Shown here: piece after piece, positions 1 to 7,145 of the stretch
Layout of the letters: every line of letters starts with the position of its first letter
Numbering within the stretch: position 1 is the first letter of the stretch
Assembly: GCA_013816485.1 (NCBI GenBank)
Contig: JACDEI010000023.1
Location: forward strand, 1-64,000
DNA from: Planctomycetota bacterium
GTDB taxonomy: Bacteria > Planctomycetota > UBA11346
Length of the DNA: 64,000 bases
Direction: 5' to 3'
Translations under genes and position numbers: made by a program
Notes under the pieces: model-generated
What the model was told of the DNA's origin: nothing
What the model saw: only the letters and a program-made list of their open reading frames with translations
Databases searched by the model: none

Positions 1-124
1 ACCGACCGTGGCGACCATCGTCGCACCCGTTTGAAGGACGTCGCCACGCCGGACAGCGCAACCGTGAGGTGATGGAGGAGATCATGGGTTGGGCGAAGAG
101 GGCTCATGAGGCCCGACGAATTTT

Positions 125-1414
125 TTATAAGCGATTGTCAATTAGTATTTTACGGAGGGTACTAAAACGAACGGGATTGCCCCCCCCCTCTCCCCTAAGC
201 GACTGATACCGCCGGTAGTCAATGGCCACAATCCGCCTTTCCGCCTCATGCGTTAGGAGCGAAGTCGTTCCGTCGCGAACGGCGGTCAGATGTTGATAAA
301 TGTGCTCAAGTGCCCTTTCAGCATTTATTGCGTCAGTGACGTAAATGCACGAATGGTCGTCTTCCTTTTGCTTTTTTGTAAATTTTCCAAGGCTGGCTCT
401 CGCTCGCCTTTCCTCTGGCTTTAGCGTCTCAAGTAGTGACTTCGCCGTTTCTGGGGCTACGACTTTGAGGCATGAAATGACAGATGCCTTCTCCGGCATA
501 GTCATTATATCAATAAATTTTTTAACAATTGCATAAGGAGAAAAGTCTAATTCCGATAGGCCGTCCAGCAGGAAGTACTTCGGGAGATCGTGGTATTTAC
601 TACAAAGCAGAAATAAAGCTTCTGGCTTAACCTGTAGCATTGGGGACGTCCTGTTTCTCAGCAGGAACGATGCGATGTCCTTGGGAGACACGGATGCCGA
701 TGGTCGCTTTACTCCCCTGAGCACTTCCATGGTGACGTCATCGGTGTCCCATAGCTCTCCCGTTGCGTCCAGATCTAGCGTGACCCTGGTGGCTCCTGGC
801 GAATCATTCACAAAGACAAGGTTTTTGGCGCCAACCGCGTCGCTGCCGACCAATCTATATGAATCTGGGCTCGATACAATTTTTGTTATCCCATCAAGGA
901 TGCGGTCGCGTTCAAACCTTAGAATGCGATCGACGATACGTTGCTCGTTAGATGCACCGATAAGCTCGTTCCTTCCATCTCCGCGAATCCAAACCTGTCC
1001 GGAGTAAAATGATCTTCTTTCTTCGCCAGAAGGCATTTTGTACAAGCCGTCCTTGGAGAATGATAAAATATGGGAACCGGACTGCGATATCGATAAGACC
1101 AAGAGATCCTTCTCGTCTATCGTGTGCATGGCGCAGGATATCGCGACGTCATAGCCGACATATTTATCCAGCTTTTGTTTGATGTTCTTGACTTCTGAAA
1201 GTTGATACTTTGTGGTCTCGTCAGCTCCAATTATTTCATTAGTTTTATCCTTCACCCCGTATATTAATTGACCGCCGCCTCTGTTGGCGAAGCAGACAAT
1301 GTCTTTCACTAAATCAATCCATCCATGATCTGTCGCGCTGAAGGCTTCTTTTATATCGAAGTCGATAGATTCCGATACTCTTCCGACTAAATTTTTTATT
1401 TGTTTGATGTTCAT
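125..1414 (-). CDS. AlbA_2 (Schlafen-type) domain protein
   Basis: 429 aa. The N-terminal ~150 residues look like the AlbA_2/divergent AAA_4 domain: an acidic start (IDFDIKEAFS) followed by FANRGGGQLIYGVKD, the glycine-rich signature of that family. Such domains are known from Schlafen-like nucleases and from DNA- or nucleotide-binding regulators in defence islands. The rest (about 160-429) is not recognised. The gene is visibly AT-richer than the housekeeping genes to its right and uses A/T-ending codons freely, which suggests recent acquisition. It points away from the tmRNA gene, with about 400 bp between them. No partner gene is visible in the short left flank, so any system role cannot be judged. 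The domain call is fairly firm; the cellular function is unknown. Confidence 0.7.
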   Translation of the reverse strand: MNIKQIKNLVGRVSESIDFDIKEAFSATDHGWIDLVKDIVCFANRGGGQLIYGVKDKTNEIIGADETTKYQLSEVKNIKQKLDKYVGYDVAISCAMHTIDEKDLLVLSISQSGSHILSFSKDGLYKMPSGEERRSFYSGQVWIRGDGRNELIGASNEQRIVDRILRFERDRILDGITKIVSSPDSYRLVGSDAVGAKNLVFVNDSPGATRVTLDLDATGELWDTDDVTMEVLRGVKRPSASVSPKDIASFLLRNRTSPMLQVKPEALFLLCSKYHDLPKYFLLDGLSELDFSPYAIVKKFIDIMTMPEKASVISCLKVVAPETAKSLLETLKPEERRARASLGKFTKKQKEDDHSCIYVTDAINAERALEHIYQHLTAVRDGTTSLLTHEAERRIVAIDYRRYQSLRGEGGGNPVRFSTLRKILIDNRL

Positions 1415-1482
1415 GTTGTGCAGGGCTAGTCTATCTGTCGCCTATGTGGGTGACAACCTCGAACGCTGAGAAGGAGGATCTC

Positions 1483-1563
1483 ATGCCCGTGGGCTTTCTC
1501 TTTGTTGACCGACCAGGATTTGAACCCGGCCTTCTGATTTTTGTGCGAGTCGCGCCGCCTTAG
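1483..1563 (+). CDS. possible 26-aa small ORF with strong ribosome binding site
   Basis: AAGGAGG at 1471-1477 stands 5 bases before an ATG at 1483, the best Shine-Dalgarno sequence noticed in the window. The frame gives 26 residues (MPVGFLFVDRPGFEPGLLIF...) and stops with TAG. Part of the reading frame overlaps a stretch that, on the other strand, resembles a tRNA T-arm, so the ORF may be accidental. The rest of the 1415-1820 gap shows no coding signal. Confidence 0.2.
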   Translation: MPVGFLFVDRPGFEPGLLIFVRVAPP

Positions 1564-1772
1564 GGCTCACTCCGAAGGACAAAAAATTGCCCGCTCCGGC
1601 AAGCCCCTTTGGTCATTCAACTTACCGAGTCGGACCTCCGGGGGCATGGTCCGAACGAATCAGAGACTTTCGGCCTTTCAGAGACTCCTACTTTTCCGTG
1701 TCAGCGTCTATTGGTCCGATACGTGAAGATGGCGCGACTCAAACTATGGCGGAAATCCGCGTTAAACGACGC

Positions 1773-1797
1773 GACCCACGGAGGATGTCCGTGGGTC
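1773..1797 (-). terminator. 10-bp perfect hairpin downstream of tmRNA
   Basis: A perfect inverted repeat, GACCCACGGA / TCCGTGGGTC with a 5-base loop, lies 24 bp past the encoded CCA end of the tmRNA gene. It is placed where a terminator or 3-prime processing signal would act. There is only a weak T stretch after it on the minus strand, so it is not a textbook intrinsic terminator. Confidence 0.45.
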
Positions 1798-1820
1798 TGC
1801 CGTGGGTTTGAAACCCAGAG

Positions 1821-2190
<370 letters not shown>

Positions 2191-2294
2191 ATGTATCGGT
2201 TGTCAACGAGGCGCAGCATCGGCAGGCGGACGCCAGAGGGAAGCGGGTAACTCCACGGCTTGCCACGCTGCCTGTGCCGGCGCAGGGTACGCGC

Positions 2295-3188
2295 ATGCCG
2301 TGTTCCCACCCCAGCCTGCGCAAGGATTCCGGCCGCTGGGTCTGTGCCGCCTGTGGTGCGGTGGTCGCAGCGGTTAGCAGCAATGCGCCCACTGCCGGTC
2401 AGGACGTTGTCGGCGCGGCCACCGCGGCGGACGTGAGTTGGTGGGATCGTCAGTGGTTCGGCGTGAGTGGACGCGGGCTGGTGGTTGGCGCGGCGACGTT
2501 GCCGCTGGCGTGGTTGCTGTGCTGGATGTTCCCGTTCTTCAATCACATCCTGTGGCTGTTCACCACGCTCTGTCATGAGATGGGGCACGCCGCGGGCGCG
2601 CTCATGGTCGGACGACCGGCGTTGCCGGCGTTCGATTTCAGTTTCGGTGGCGGCGTGACCATGACCGGAGAACGGCGTTGGTGGCTGCTAGCGGTTTATG
2701 TTGTCGGTGTGGTGATGCTGTGGCGGCAGGCCGGTGCACAGCGCTGGCTGCGCTGGACGCTGGGTGTCGCCGTCGGTGCGGTGACGCTGCTGATCCTCAC
2801 CGGGCTGGACGTGGCGTGGTTCGTGTGGATGGGCTACGGCGGCGAACTCGTCATCGCCACGGTGTTCCTGCACCGCGCGCTGACCGGCGTGGCGGAGGTC
2901 TATCCTGGAGAACGTTGGCTCTACGGCATCGTCGCCTGGGTGCTGCTCGGCCATGCGCTCGGCATGTGCTGGATGCTACTGTTCGATCCGGCGTTCCAGC
3001 ACACCTACCTGATGGGGAAACGCGGCATCGACAATGATCTGGTGCGTCTGTCCGACGATCTGGGACTGTCGCTGCGCAGTGTGTCGTGGATGAATCTGCT
3101 GGTCGGGTTGCTGGTGCCGGTGGCGGCGATAATCGCAGCGCGGCTATTCCCGCGAGAAGGACCACGAGAACGGCCACGCCCGCAGTGA
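2295..3188 (+). CDS. membrane zinc metalloprotease-like protein (M50B-like) with N-terminal zinc ribbon
   Basis: 297 aa from the ATG at 2295. Earlier in-frame starts would overlap the tmRNA gene and add a non-conserved leader. The N-terminus carries a CxH...CxxC zinc-ribbon-like knuckle (CSHPSLR...CAACG). A membrane segment is followed by LCHEMGHAAGALMVG, an HExxH metalloprotease motif embedded in a membrane context, as in M50B-like site-2-protease relatives. Several further hydrophobic segments follow (WWLLAVYVVGVVML and others). The second conserved aspartate motif of M50 is not obvious, so proteolytic activity is inferred. It ends one base before the convergent EVE gene stop, with no room for a terminator. 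Confidence 0.7.
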   Translation: MPCSHPSLRKDSGRWVCAACGAVVAAVSSNAPTAGQDVVGAATAADVSWWDRQWFGVSGRGLVVGAATLPLAWLLCWMFPFFNHILWLFTTLCHEMGHAAGALMVGRPALPAFDFSFGGGVTMTGERRWWLLAVYVVGVVMLWRQAGAQRWLRWTLGVAVGAVTLLILTGLDVAWFVWMGYGGELVIATVFLHRALTGVAEVYPGERWLYGIVAWVLLGHALGMCWMLLFDPAFQHTYLMGKRGIDNDLVRLSDDLGLSLRSVSWMNLLVGLLVPVAAIIAARLFPREGPRERPRPQ

Positions 3189-3189
3189 G

Positions 3190-3642
3190 TCAGCCGTTTC
3201 CGAGTTTGACGATCAGGTCGTAGTGCCGCTGTTCCACTGGCTGCACCGACAGGCGCGAGCGCTGGAACAGCAACATCTCTGCCAGTTCCGCGATGTCGCG
3301 CAGTTCACCGAGCGGGAGGAAGTTCTTAAGCGTGCTGACGTAGCGCACGTCGACCATGTCCCAGCGTGGTTTCTCCGGCGTGCTCGCCGCATCGAAGTAC
3401 GGTGACTTGGGATCCCAACTGGTGTGGTCGGGGTAGACGGTACGTGCCACCTTTGCTAGGCCGGCGACGCCGCTGGGCTCGGCGTTGGAGTGATAAAACA
3501 GCACACGATCGCCGACGGCCATCTCGCGCATGAAATTGCGCGCCTGATAATTGCGCACGCCATCCCAGGGTGCGACGCGCTTCTTCTTCAGCGTGTCGAT
3601 GCCGAAGGAGTCCGGCTCGGATTTCATCAGCCAGTGTTTCAT
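3190..3642 (-). CDS. EVE-domain (PUA-like, YTH-related) protein
   Basis: 150 aa from the ATG at 3642; the upstream in-frame extension overlaps serB and is not conserved in character. The sequence starts MKHWLMKSEPDSFGID and continues WDGVRNYQARNFMREM, then GDRVLFYHSN, the hallmarks of the EVE domain, which fills the whole protein. EVE domains are PUA-like folds that bind modified bases in RNA or DNA; the target of this stand-alone form is unknown. The gene follows serB on the same strand with a 7-bp gap, so the two are probably co-transcribed. Confidence 0.93.
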   Translation of the reverse strand: MKHWLMKSEPDSFGIDTLKKKRVAPWDGVRNYQARNFMREMAVGDRVLFYHSNAEPSGVAGLAKVARTVYPDHTSWDPKSPYFDAASTPEKPRWDMVDVRYVSTLKNFLPLGELRDIAELAEMLLFQRSRLSVQPVEQRHYDLIVKLGNG

Positions 3643-3649
3643 CGTTGGC

Positions 3650-4357
3650 TCAGGTCTGAGTGGTGGAATGCCGTGACCCGCCCGGAGCATCAAGGGCCGC
3701 GACGAGTTCCGCAAAATCGGTGACGAACCAGTCGGCGCCGGCTTTGACCTTTTCGCGCACGACGATGCCGCCGTAGCCGATGAAACCGTCGGCGGGCGGA
3801 CGGGCTTCCAGATCGGTGGCGCCGTCGCCGACCATGATCAGTGGTGCGTAGCCGAAGCGGTTCTTCAGATCGCGGATCGCCGTGCCCTTGCCACCACTGC
3901 GGCTGGTGAAGGCGTTTTCATCGAAGCCGGCGTAGCTGCCGTCCGGCGCAAAATGCAGGACATTGGCGATCACACGCCCCTGTGGCAACGCCAGGTGTTT
4001 CGCCAGCGGCAGGATCATGTGGGTGAAGCCACCGCTGATGAGATAGACGTGCGTGCCGCGGCGTTCCAGCTTGGCGATCAGGTCGCCGATACCCGGCGTC
4101 AGCCGCGGCGGATGCGCCGTCAGACAATCAGCAATGAGTTGCTGCGACGGCCGGATGAGGTCGAGGCGCGCCTTGAGCGCATCCTGGAATAGCACCGATC
4201 CACCCATGGCATTGCGCGTGAGCTCGGCGACACGATCGCCAACGCCGGCCTGCGCCGCGAGGACATCGATGCCCTCGTCAGGACTGACGGTGGAATCGAC
4301 GTCGAAACACACCGCCTTGGCGGAGGCCCACAGCGCGCGGATGTCGGGGGAGGGCAT
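3650..4357 (-). CDS. serB: phosphoserine phosphatase, HAD family
   Basis: 235 aa. The HAD motif I FDVDSTVSPDEGID is at about residues 18-31, with the nucleophile Asp and the acid-base Asp (DxDST). Motif II, LISGGFTHMI, is near the middle and motif III/IV is GGKGTAI...MVGDGATDLEA. These match SerB, which hydrolyses O-phosphoserine to serine in the last step of serine biosynthesis. The usual N-terminal ACT-like extension is absent, giving the short form also seen in eukaryotes and many bacteria. The EVE gene follows closely, and a tandem-repeat array lies just upstream. Confidence 0.93.
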   Translation of the reverse strand: MPSPDIRALWASAKAVCFDVDSTVSPDEGIDVLAAQAGVGDRVAELTRNAMGGSVLFQDALKARLDLIRPSQQLIADCLTAHPPRLTPGIGDLIAKLERRGTHVYLISGGFTHMILPLAKHLALPQGRVIANVLHFAPDGSYAGFDENAFTSRSGGKGTAIRDLKNRFGYAPLIMVGDGATDLEARPPADGFIGYGGIVVREKVKAGADWFVTDFAELVAALDAPGGSRHSTTQT

Positions 4358-4373
4358 GGGGAAAGGTCCGACG

Positions 4374-4575
4374 GGTACGATTCGAAAGGTACGAAGGGTA
4401 CGAGGGTACGAAGGTTACGAAGGGTACGAGGGGTACGAAGGGTACGAAGGGTACGAAGGGTACGAAGGGTACGAGGGGTACGAGGGGTACGAAGGGTACG
4501 AAGGGTACGAGGGGTACGTCGATCAGAATCGCCTTCGGACCTTTCGGACCGTTCGTACTCCTCGTACCCCTCGGA
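4374..4575. repeat. 9-bp tandem repeat array (GGGTACGAA unit) with inverted arm
   Basis: About fifteen imperfect copies of GGGTACGAA / GGGGTACGA run from ~4374 to ~4518. After a short spacer the complementary sense appears at 4530-4575 (TTCGTACTCCTCGTACCCC), so the transcript could fold back. It fills the gap between serB and accD. The in-frame Gly-Tyr-Glu repeats it would encode have no other coding support. Confidence 0.9.
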
Positions 4576-4576
4576 C

Positions 4577-4610
4577 AGCGCGCTGAGCGCGCTCAGCGCG
4601 CTCAGCGCGC
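4577..4610. repeat. 9-bp tandem repeat (GCGCTCAGC unit) abutting accD stop
   Basis: GCGCTGAGC / GCGCTCAGC units directly follow the serB-accD spacer and overlap the accD stop codon (TGA at 4602-4604 on the minus strand). The 27 bases at 4580-4606 recur exactly at 44078-44104, inside a lipoprotein signal peptide. The unit is itself near-palindromic. Confidence 0.9.
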
Positions 4611-5441
4611 CATCAAATAGCGCAAAATCCGCGCCAGCTCGGCCCGCAAATCCTGACGCGTGCAGATCAGATCGAGCTGCCCGTGTTGGAAGAGGAACTC
4701 GCTGGTCTGGAAACCTTCCGGCAGTTCCTGCTTGATGGTCTCCTTGATCACGCGCGGACCGGTGAAGCCGATGAGGGCTTTCGGTTCGGCGATGATCACG
4801 TCGCCCAAGCTGGCGTAGCTCGCCATGACGCCGGCCATAGTCGGATTGGTCAGCACCGAGATGTACGGCAGCTTGGCCTGCGCGTGGCGACCGAGCGCGG
4901 CGCTGGTCTTGGCCATCTGCATCAGCGACAATGCGCCTTCCTGCATGCGCGCGCCGCCCGACGTCGAGACGATGATCGCCGCCTGCTTCGCTGCCGTCGC
5001 ACGTTCGATCATGCGCGTGAGCTTTTCACCCACGACCGAGCCCATCGATCCGCCGTTGAAGCTGAAATCCATCACCCCGATGCCGACACCGAGGCCAGCG
5101 AGTTTGCCAGTGCCGCAGATGACCGCGTCCTTCAGACCAGTCTTGGCCATCTGCTGGACGATGCGGTCGAGGTACGGCTTGCTGTCGACAAACCCCAGCG
5201 GATCGCCCGAGGTCATGTCGGCGTCGAACTCGGTCCAGGTGCCCTCGTCGATGAGGTTCTGGATGCGCCGCGAGCCGGGCATGGGGAAGTGGTGGTTGCA
5301 CTCCGGACAGGTATCGAGGCGTTCCTCGACCAGACGCTTGAACACGGTCTTGGCACAGCCTGGGCATTTCACCCACAGACCGTCAGGAATCTTCTTGGCC
5401 TCACGACCAGGGGCACCACGACGCAGACGTTCCAGCACCAT
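4602..5441 (-). CDS. accD: acetyl-CoA carboxylase carboxyltransferase subunit beta
   Basis: 279 aa, normal for AccD. An N-terminal four-cysteine zinc ribbon (CPGC ... CPEC, residues ~26-50) is followed by the crotonase-like carboxyltransferase domain with FNGGSMGSVVGEK, STSGGARMQEG and GFTGPRVIKETI. Together with AccA it transfers carboxyl from carboxybiotin to acetyl-CoA, giving malonyl-CoA for fatty acid synthesis. The last codons run into a 9-bp repeat, and the stop codon is formed by that repeat, so the C-terminal MAR may have been reshaped by it. accA is not in the window. Confidence 0.96.
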   Translation of the reverse strand: MVLERLRRGAPGREAKKIPDGLWVKCPGCAKTVFKRLVEERLDTCPECNHHFPMPGSRRIQNLIDEGTWTEFDADMTSGDPLGFVDSKPYLDRIVQQMAKTGLKDAVICGTGKLAGLGVGIGVMDFSFNGGSMGSVVGEKLTRMIERATAAKQAAIIVSTSGGARMQEGALSLMQMAKTSAALGRHAQAKLPYISVLTNPTMAGVMASYASLGDVIIAEPKALIGFTGPRVIKETIKQELPEGFQTSEFLFQHGQLDLICTRQDLRAELARILRYLMAR

Positions 5442-5538
5442 GCGAGTCTCCGGCGCGGGATGCTAAGGGGCGGTCCCAGGGCGCAAACGCCCGCCCCCCG
5501 CCCCTTCTTCTAACTGCAGGGCAGGCCCGCCAGGCCAC

Positions 5539-5727
5539 GGGGGCAAAGCCCAATGGCGGAAAGCTAACGAAACGGATTTTTCGCCACGAAGGGCACGAAG
5601 ACACGAAGACGAGTGAAGAAGTGTCGTTTCGACCGCTTGCGAGGTGATTCCTTCGTGCCTTCGTGCCTTCGTGGCGGAATTTTTTCTGGTAGCCTAGCTT
5701 AGCTTTACGCCATTGGGCAAAGCCCCC
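5539..5727. repeat. 189-bp palindromic intergenic element with 8-bp CTTCGTGC units
   Basis: The outer arms GGGGGCAAAGCCCAATGGCG and CGCCATTGGGCAAAGCCCCC are inverted copies. Inside them, GCACGAAG units at 5583-5610 face CTTCGTGC units at 5649-5676. The whole gap between accD and the SH3-domain gene (5442-5790) is mostly this element. A half copy is at 46701-46780 and a degenerate one at 58388-58460. Confidence 0.9.
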
Positions 5728-5790
5728 ATGAAACCAGCAGGATTGCAAATAGGGCGTCGAATCTAGGCTGCCCCGGCGGAGACTCCGTCC

Positions 5791-7014
5791 ATGCTCAAAG
5801 CCTGCTCCTTGGCCCTGCTCGCCCTTTCCTGCCCGTTGATGATCCCTGGCACCGTCCAGGTCATGGCGGCGGATGTCCCGGCGGAGCAGCCGCAGGCGGT
5901 GGCCACCACCATGTCGAAGAAGGGCAACGTGCGCTTCGGCCCGAGCACCCAGGCCAAGGTGGTCGCGACGCTCGAGGTCGGTGCCGCGGTCGAGGTCCTC
6001 GGCATCGCCCAGGGCCTGCCCGAGTGGTACGTCGTGCGCTTCCCGCGCGAAGGCTCGGCGTGGATCCACCAGAAGGTCATCCAACTGGATGCCTCGGGCA
6101 AGACCGCCAAGGTCATCGAGGACCGTGCGCGCGTGCGCGACGATTCGCGTCAGGGCGGCAACATCGTCGCTGAACTGGCGCTCGGCGAAGAGGTCGAGAT
6201 CAAGGAACGTGCGCGCAACGGCGACTGGGTGCCGGTCTATCCGCCGAGCGCGGTGGCCTATGTGCACAAGAGCGTGCTGGTGATTCCGCAAGGCAAGGTC
6301 GCTGGCTTGGAAGAGGCGGAGCAGCAGGCGAACAAACTCGACGACGTGTGGGCCGAAGCGCAGGCGCGTTATGCGACCTACAAGGAAGCGCTCGACGATA
6401 TCGCCCAAAACCCCGACCTCGCCGCGATGCTCGATTGGGAATACCTCGACATGCAGTTGGCGCAGGTGGCTGACGGCCATCCCAACGTGCGCGTCCAACA
6501 CAGCGCCAAACGCCTGAAGGACCGTATCGCCCCGGTGGTCTCTGCCGCCCTGCAGGTACAACGCGCACACAAGATCACTCCCATCCGTGACGTGCCCGGC
6601 AAACCGCCCGTGGTGGTGAGGGTCGATCCGCTGCCCAAACCTGATACGCCGAAGAACGATCCGCCGGCCAAGCCGCCGATCGATCCGCTGCCCAAGCCGG
6701 ACAAGCCGGTCGATGTCGCCGACCTGAAAAACGCCGCGGCCCAGGCCCCCGCGGCTAGCAGCTTCGCCGCCCAGGGTTTCCTCGAAGAACGCGCGGTCGC
6801 CGGTACCGGCACCAACCACGTGATCATCGATAAAAACGGCAAGATCTGCGCGTTCGTGAAGACCAAGCCGGGTGTCGATCTGCAGCTCTCGGAGTTCTTC
6901 TGGCGTCTGGTCGGCGTGAAGGGCGAGTCGCAACCCATCGACGCGGAGAAACACGGCCAAGGCGGCGGACCGATCCCGTTGGTGCTGGTCGAGGATGTGG
7001 CGTTGTTGCAATGA
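5791..7014 (+). CDS. exported protein with two bacterial SH3 domains
   Basis: 407 aa. A signal peptide (MLKACSLALLALSCPLMIPG..., cleavage likely near AMA|AD-type residues about 30) is followed by two SH3b-like repeats at about 40-95 (GNVRFGPSTQAKVVATLEVG) and 105-170 (RARVRDDSRQGGNIVAELAL). A helical stretch comes next, then a proline-rich region (DPLPKPD repeated), and a C-terminal segment of ~90 residues that is not recognised. SH3b domains commonly bind peptidoglycan or target proteins, so an envelope role is inferred. It stands alone, flanked by repeat elements on both sides. Confidence 0.75.
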   Translation: MLKACSLALLALSCPLMIPGTVQVMAADVPAEQPQAVATTMSKKGNVRFGPSTQAKVVATLEVGAAVEVLGIAQGLPEWYVVRFPREGSAWIHQKVIQLDASGKTAKVIEDRARVRDDSRQGGNIVAELALGEEVEIKERARNGDWVPVYPPSAVAYVHKSVLVIPQGKVAGLEEAEQQANKLDDVWAEAQARYATYKEALDDIAQNPDLAAMLDWEYLDMQLAQVADGHPNVRVQHSAKRLKDRIAPVVSAALQVQRAHKITPIRDVPGKPPVVVRVDPLPKPDTPKNDPPAKPPIDPLPKPDKPVDVADLKNAAAQAPAASSFAAQGFLEERAVAGTGTNHVIIDKNGKICAFVKTKPGVDLQLSEFFWRLVGVKGESQPIDAEKHGQGGGPIPLVLVEDVALLQ

Positions 7015-7047
7015 TGGCGTCTACGTGCGCTGCACGCAGACGCCAAG

Positions 7048-7136
7048 GCCACAGGTGACAGGCTACAGGCCACAGGCGTAATGCGCACGCCATGATCACC
7101 ACCTGTGGTCTGTAGCCCTGTCACCTGTAGCCTGTT
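7048..7136. repeat. 7-bp repeat hairpin (CTGTAGC / CTGTGGT unit)
   Basis: GTGACAG-GCTACAG-GCCACAG at 7053-7076 faces CTGTGGT-CTGTAGC-CCTGTCA-CCTGTAG at 7102-7130. The two arms are complementary and lie directly before the mutS start codon (7146), so the mutS leader could fold. The same unit recurs at 17153-17187 between polA and rho. Confidence 0.85.
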
Positions 7137-7145
7137 CCCGAGCCC

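Noticed and set aside
3-208. Partial plus-strand gene entering from the left (NREVMEEIMGWAKRAHEARR...)
   Set aside because: The frame is open but overlaps the end of the AlbA_2 gene and has no recognisable motif; there is too little sequence to judge.
1508-1535. tRNA on the minus strand (T-arm-like GGTTCAAATCC)
   Set aside because: A T-stem can be drawn, but no matching acceptor, anticodon or D arm could be formed upstream. It was left as a chance match or a remnant.
4374-4518. CRISPR array, or a Gly-Tyr-Glu repeat protein
   Set aside because: The units are directly adjacent 9-mers without unique spacers, and no cas genes are present. The repeat peptide exists only because the unit length is a multiple of three, and the flanks lack coding character.
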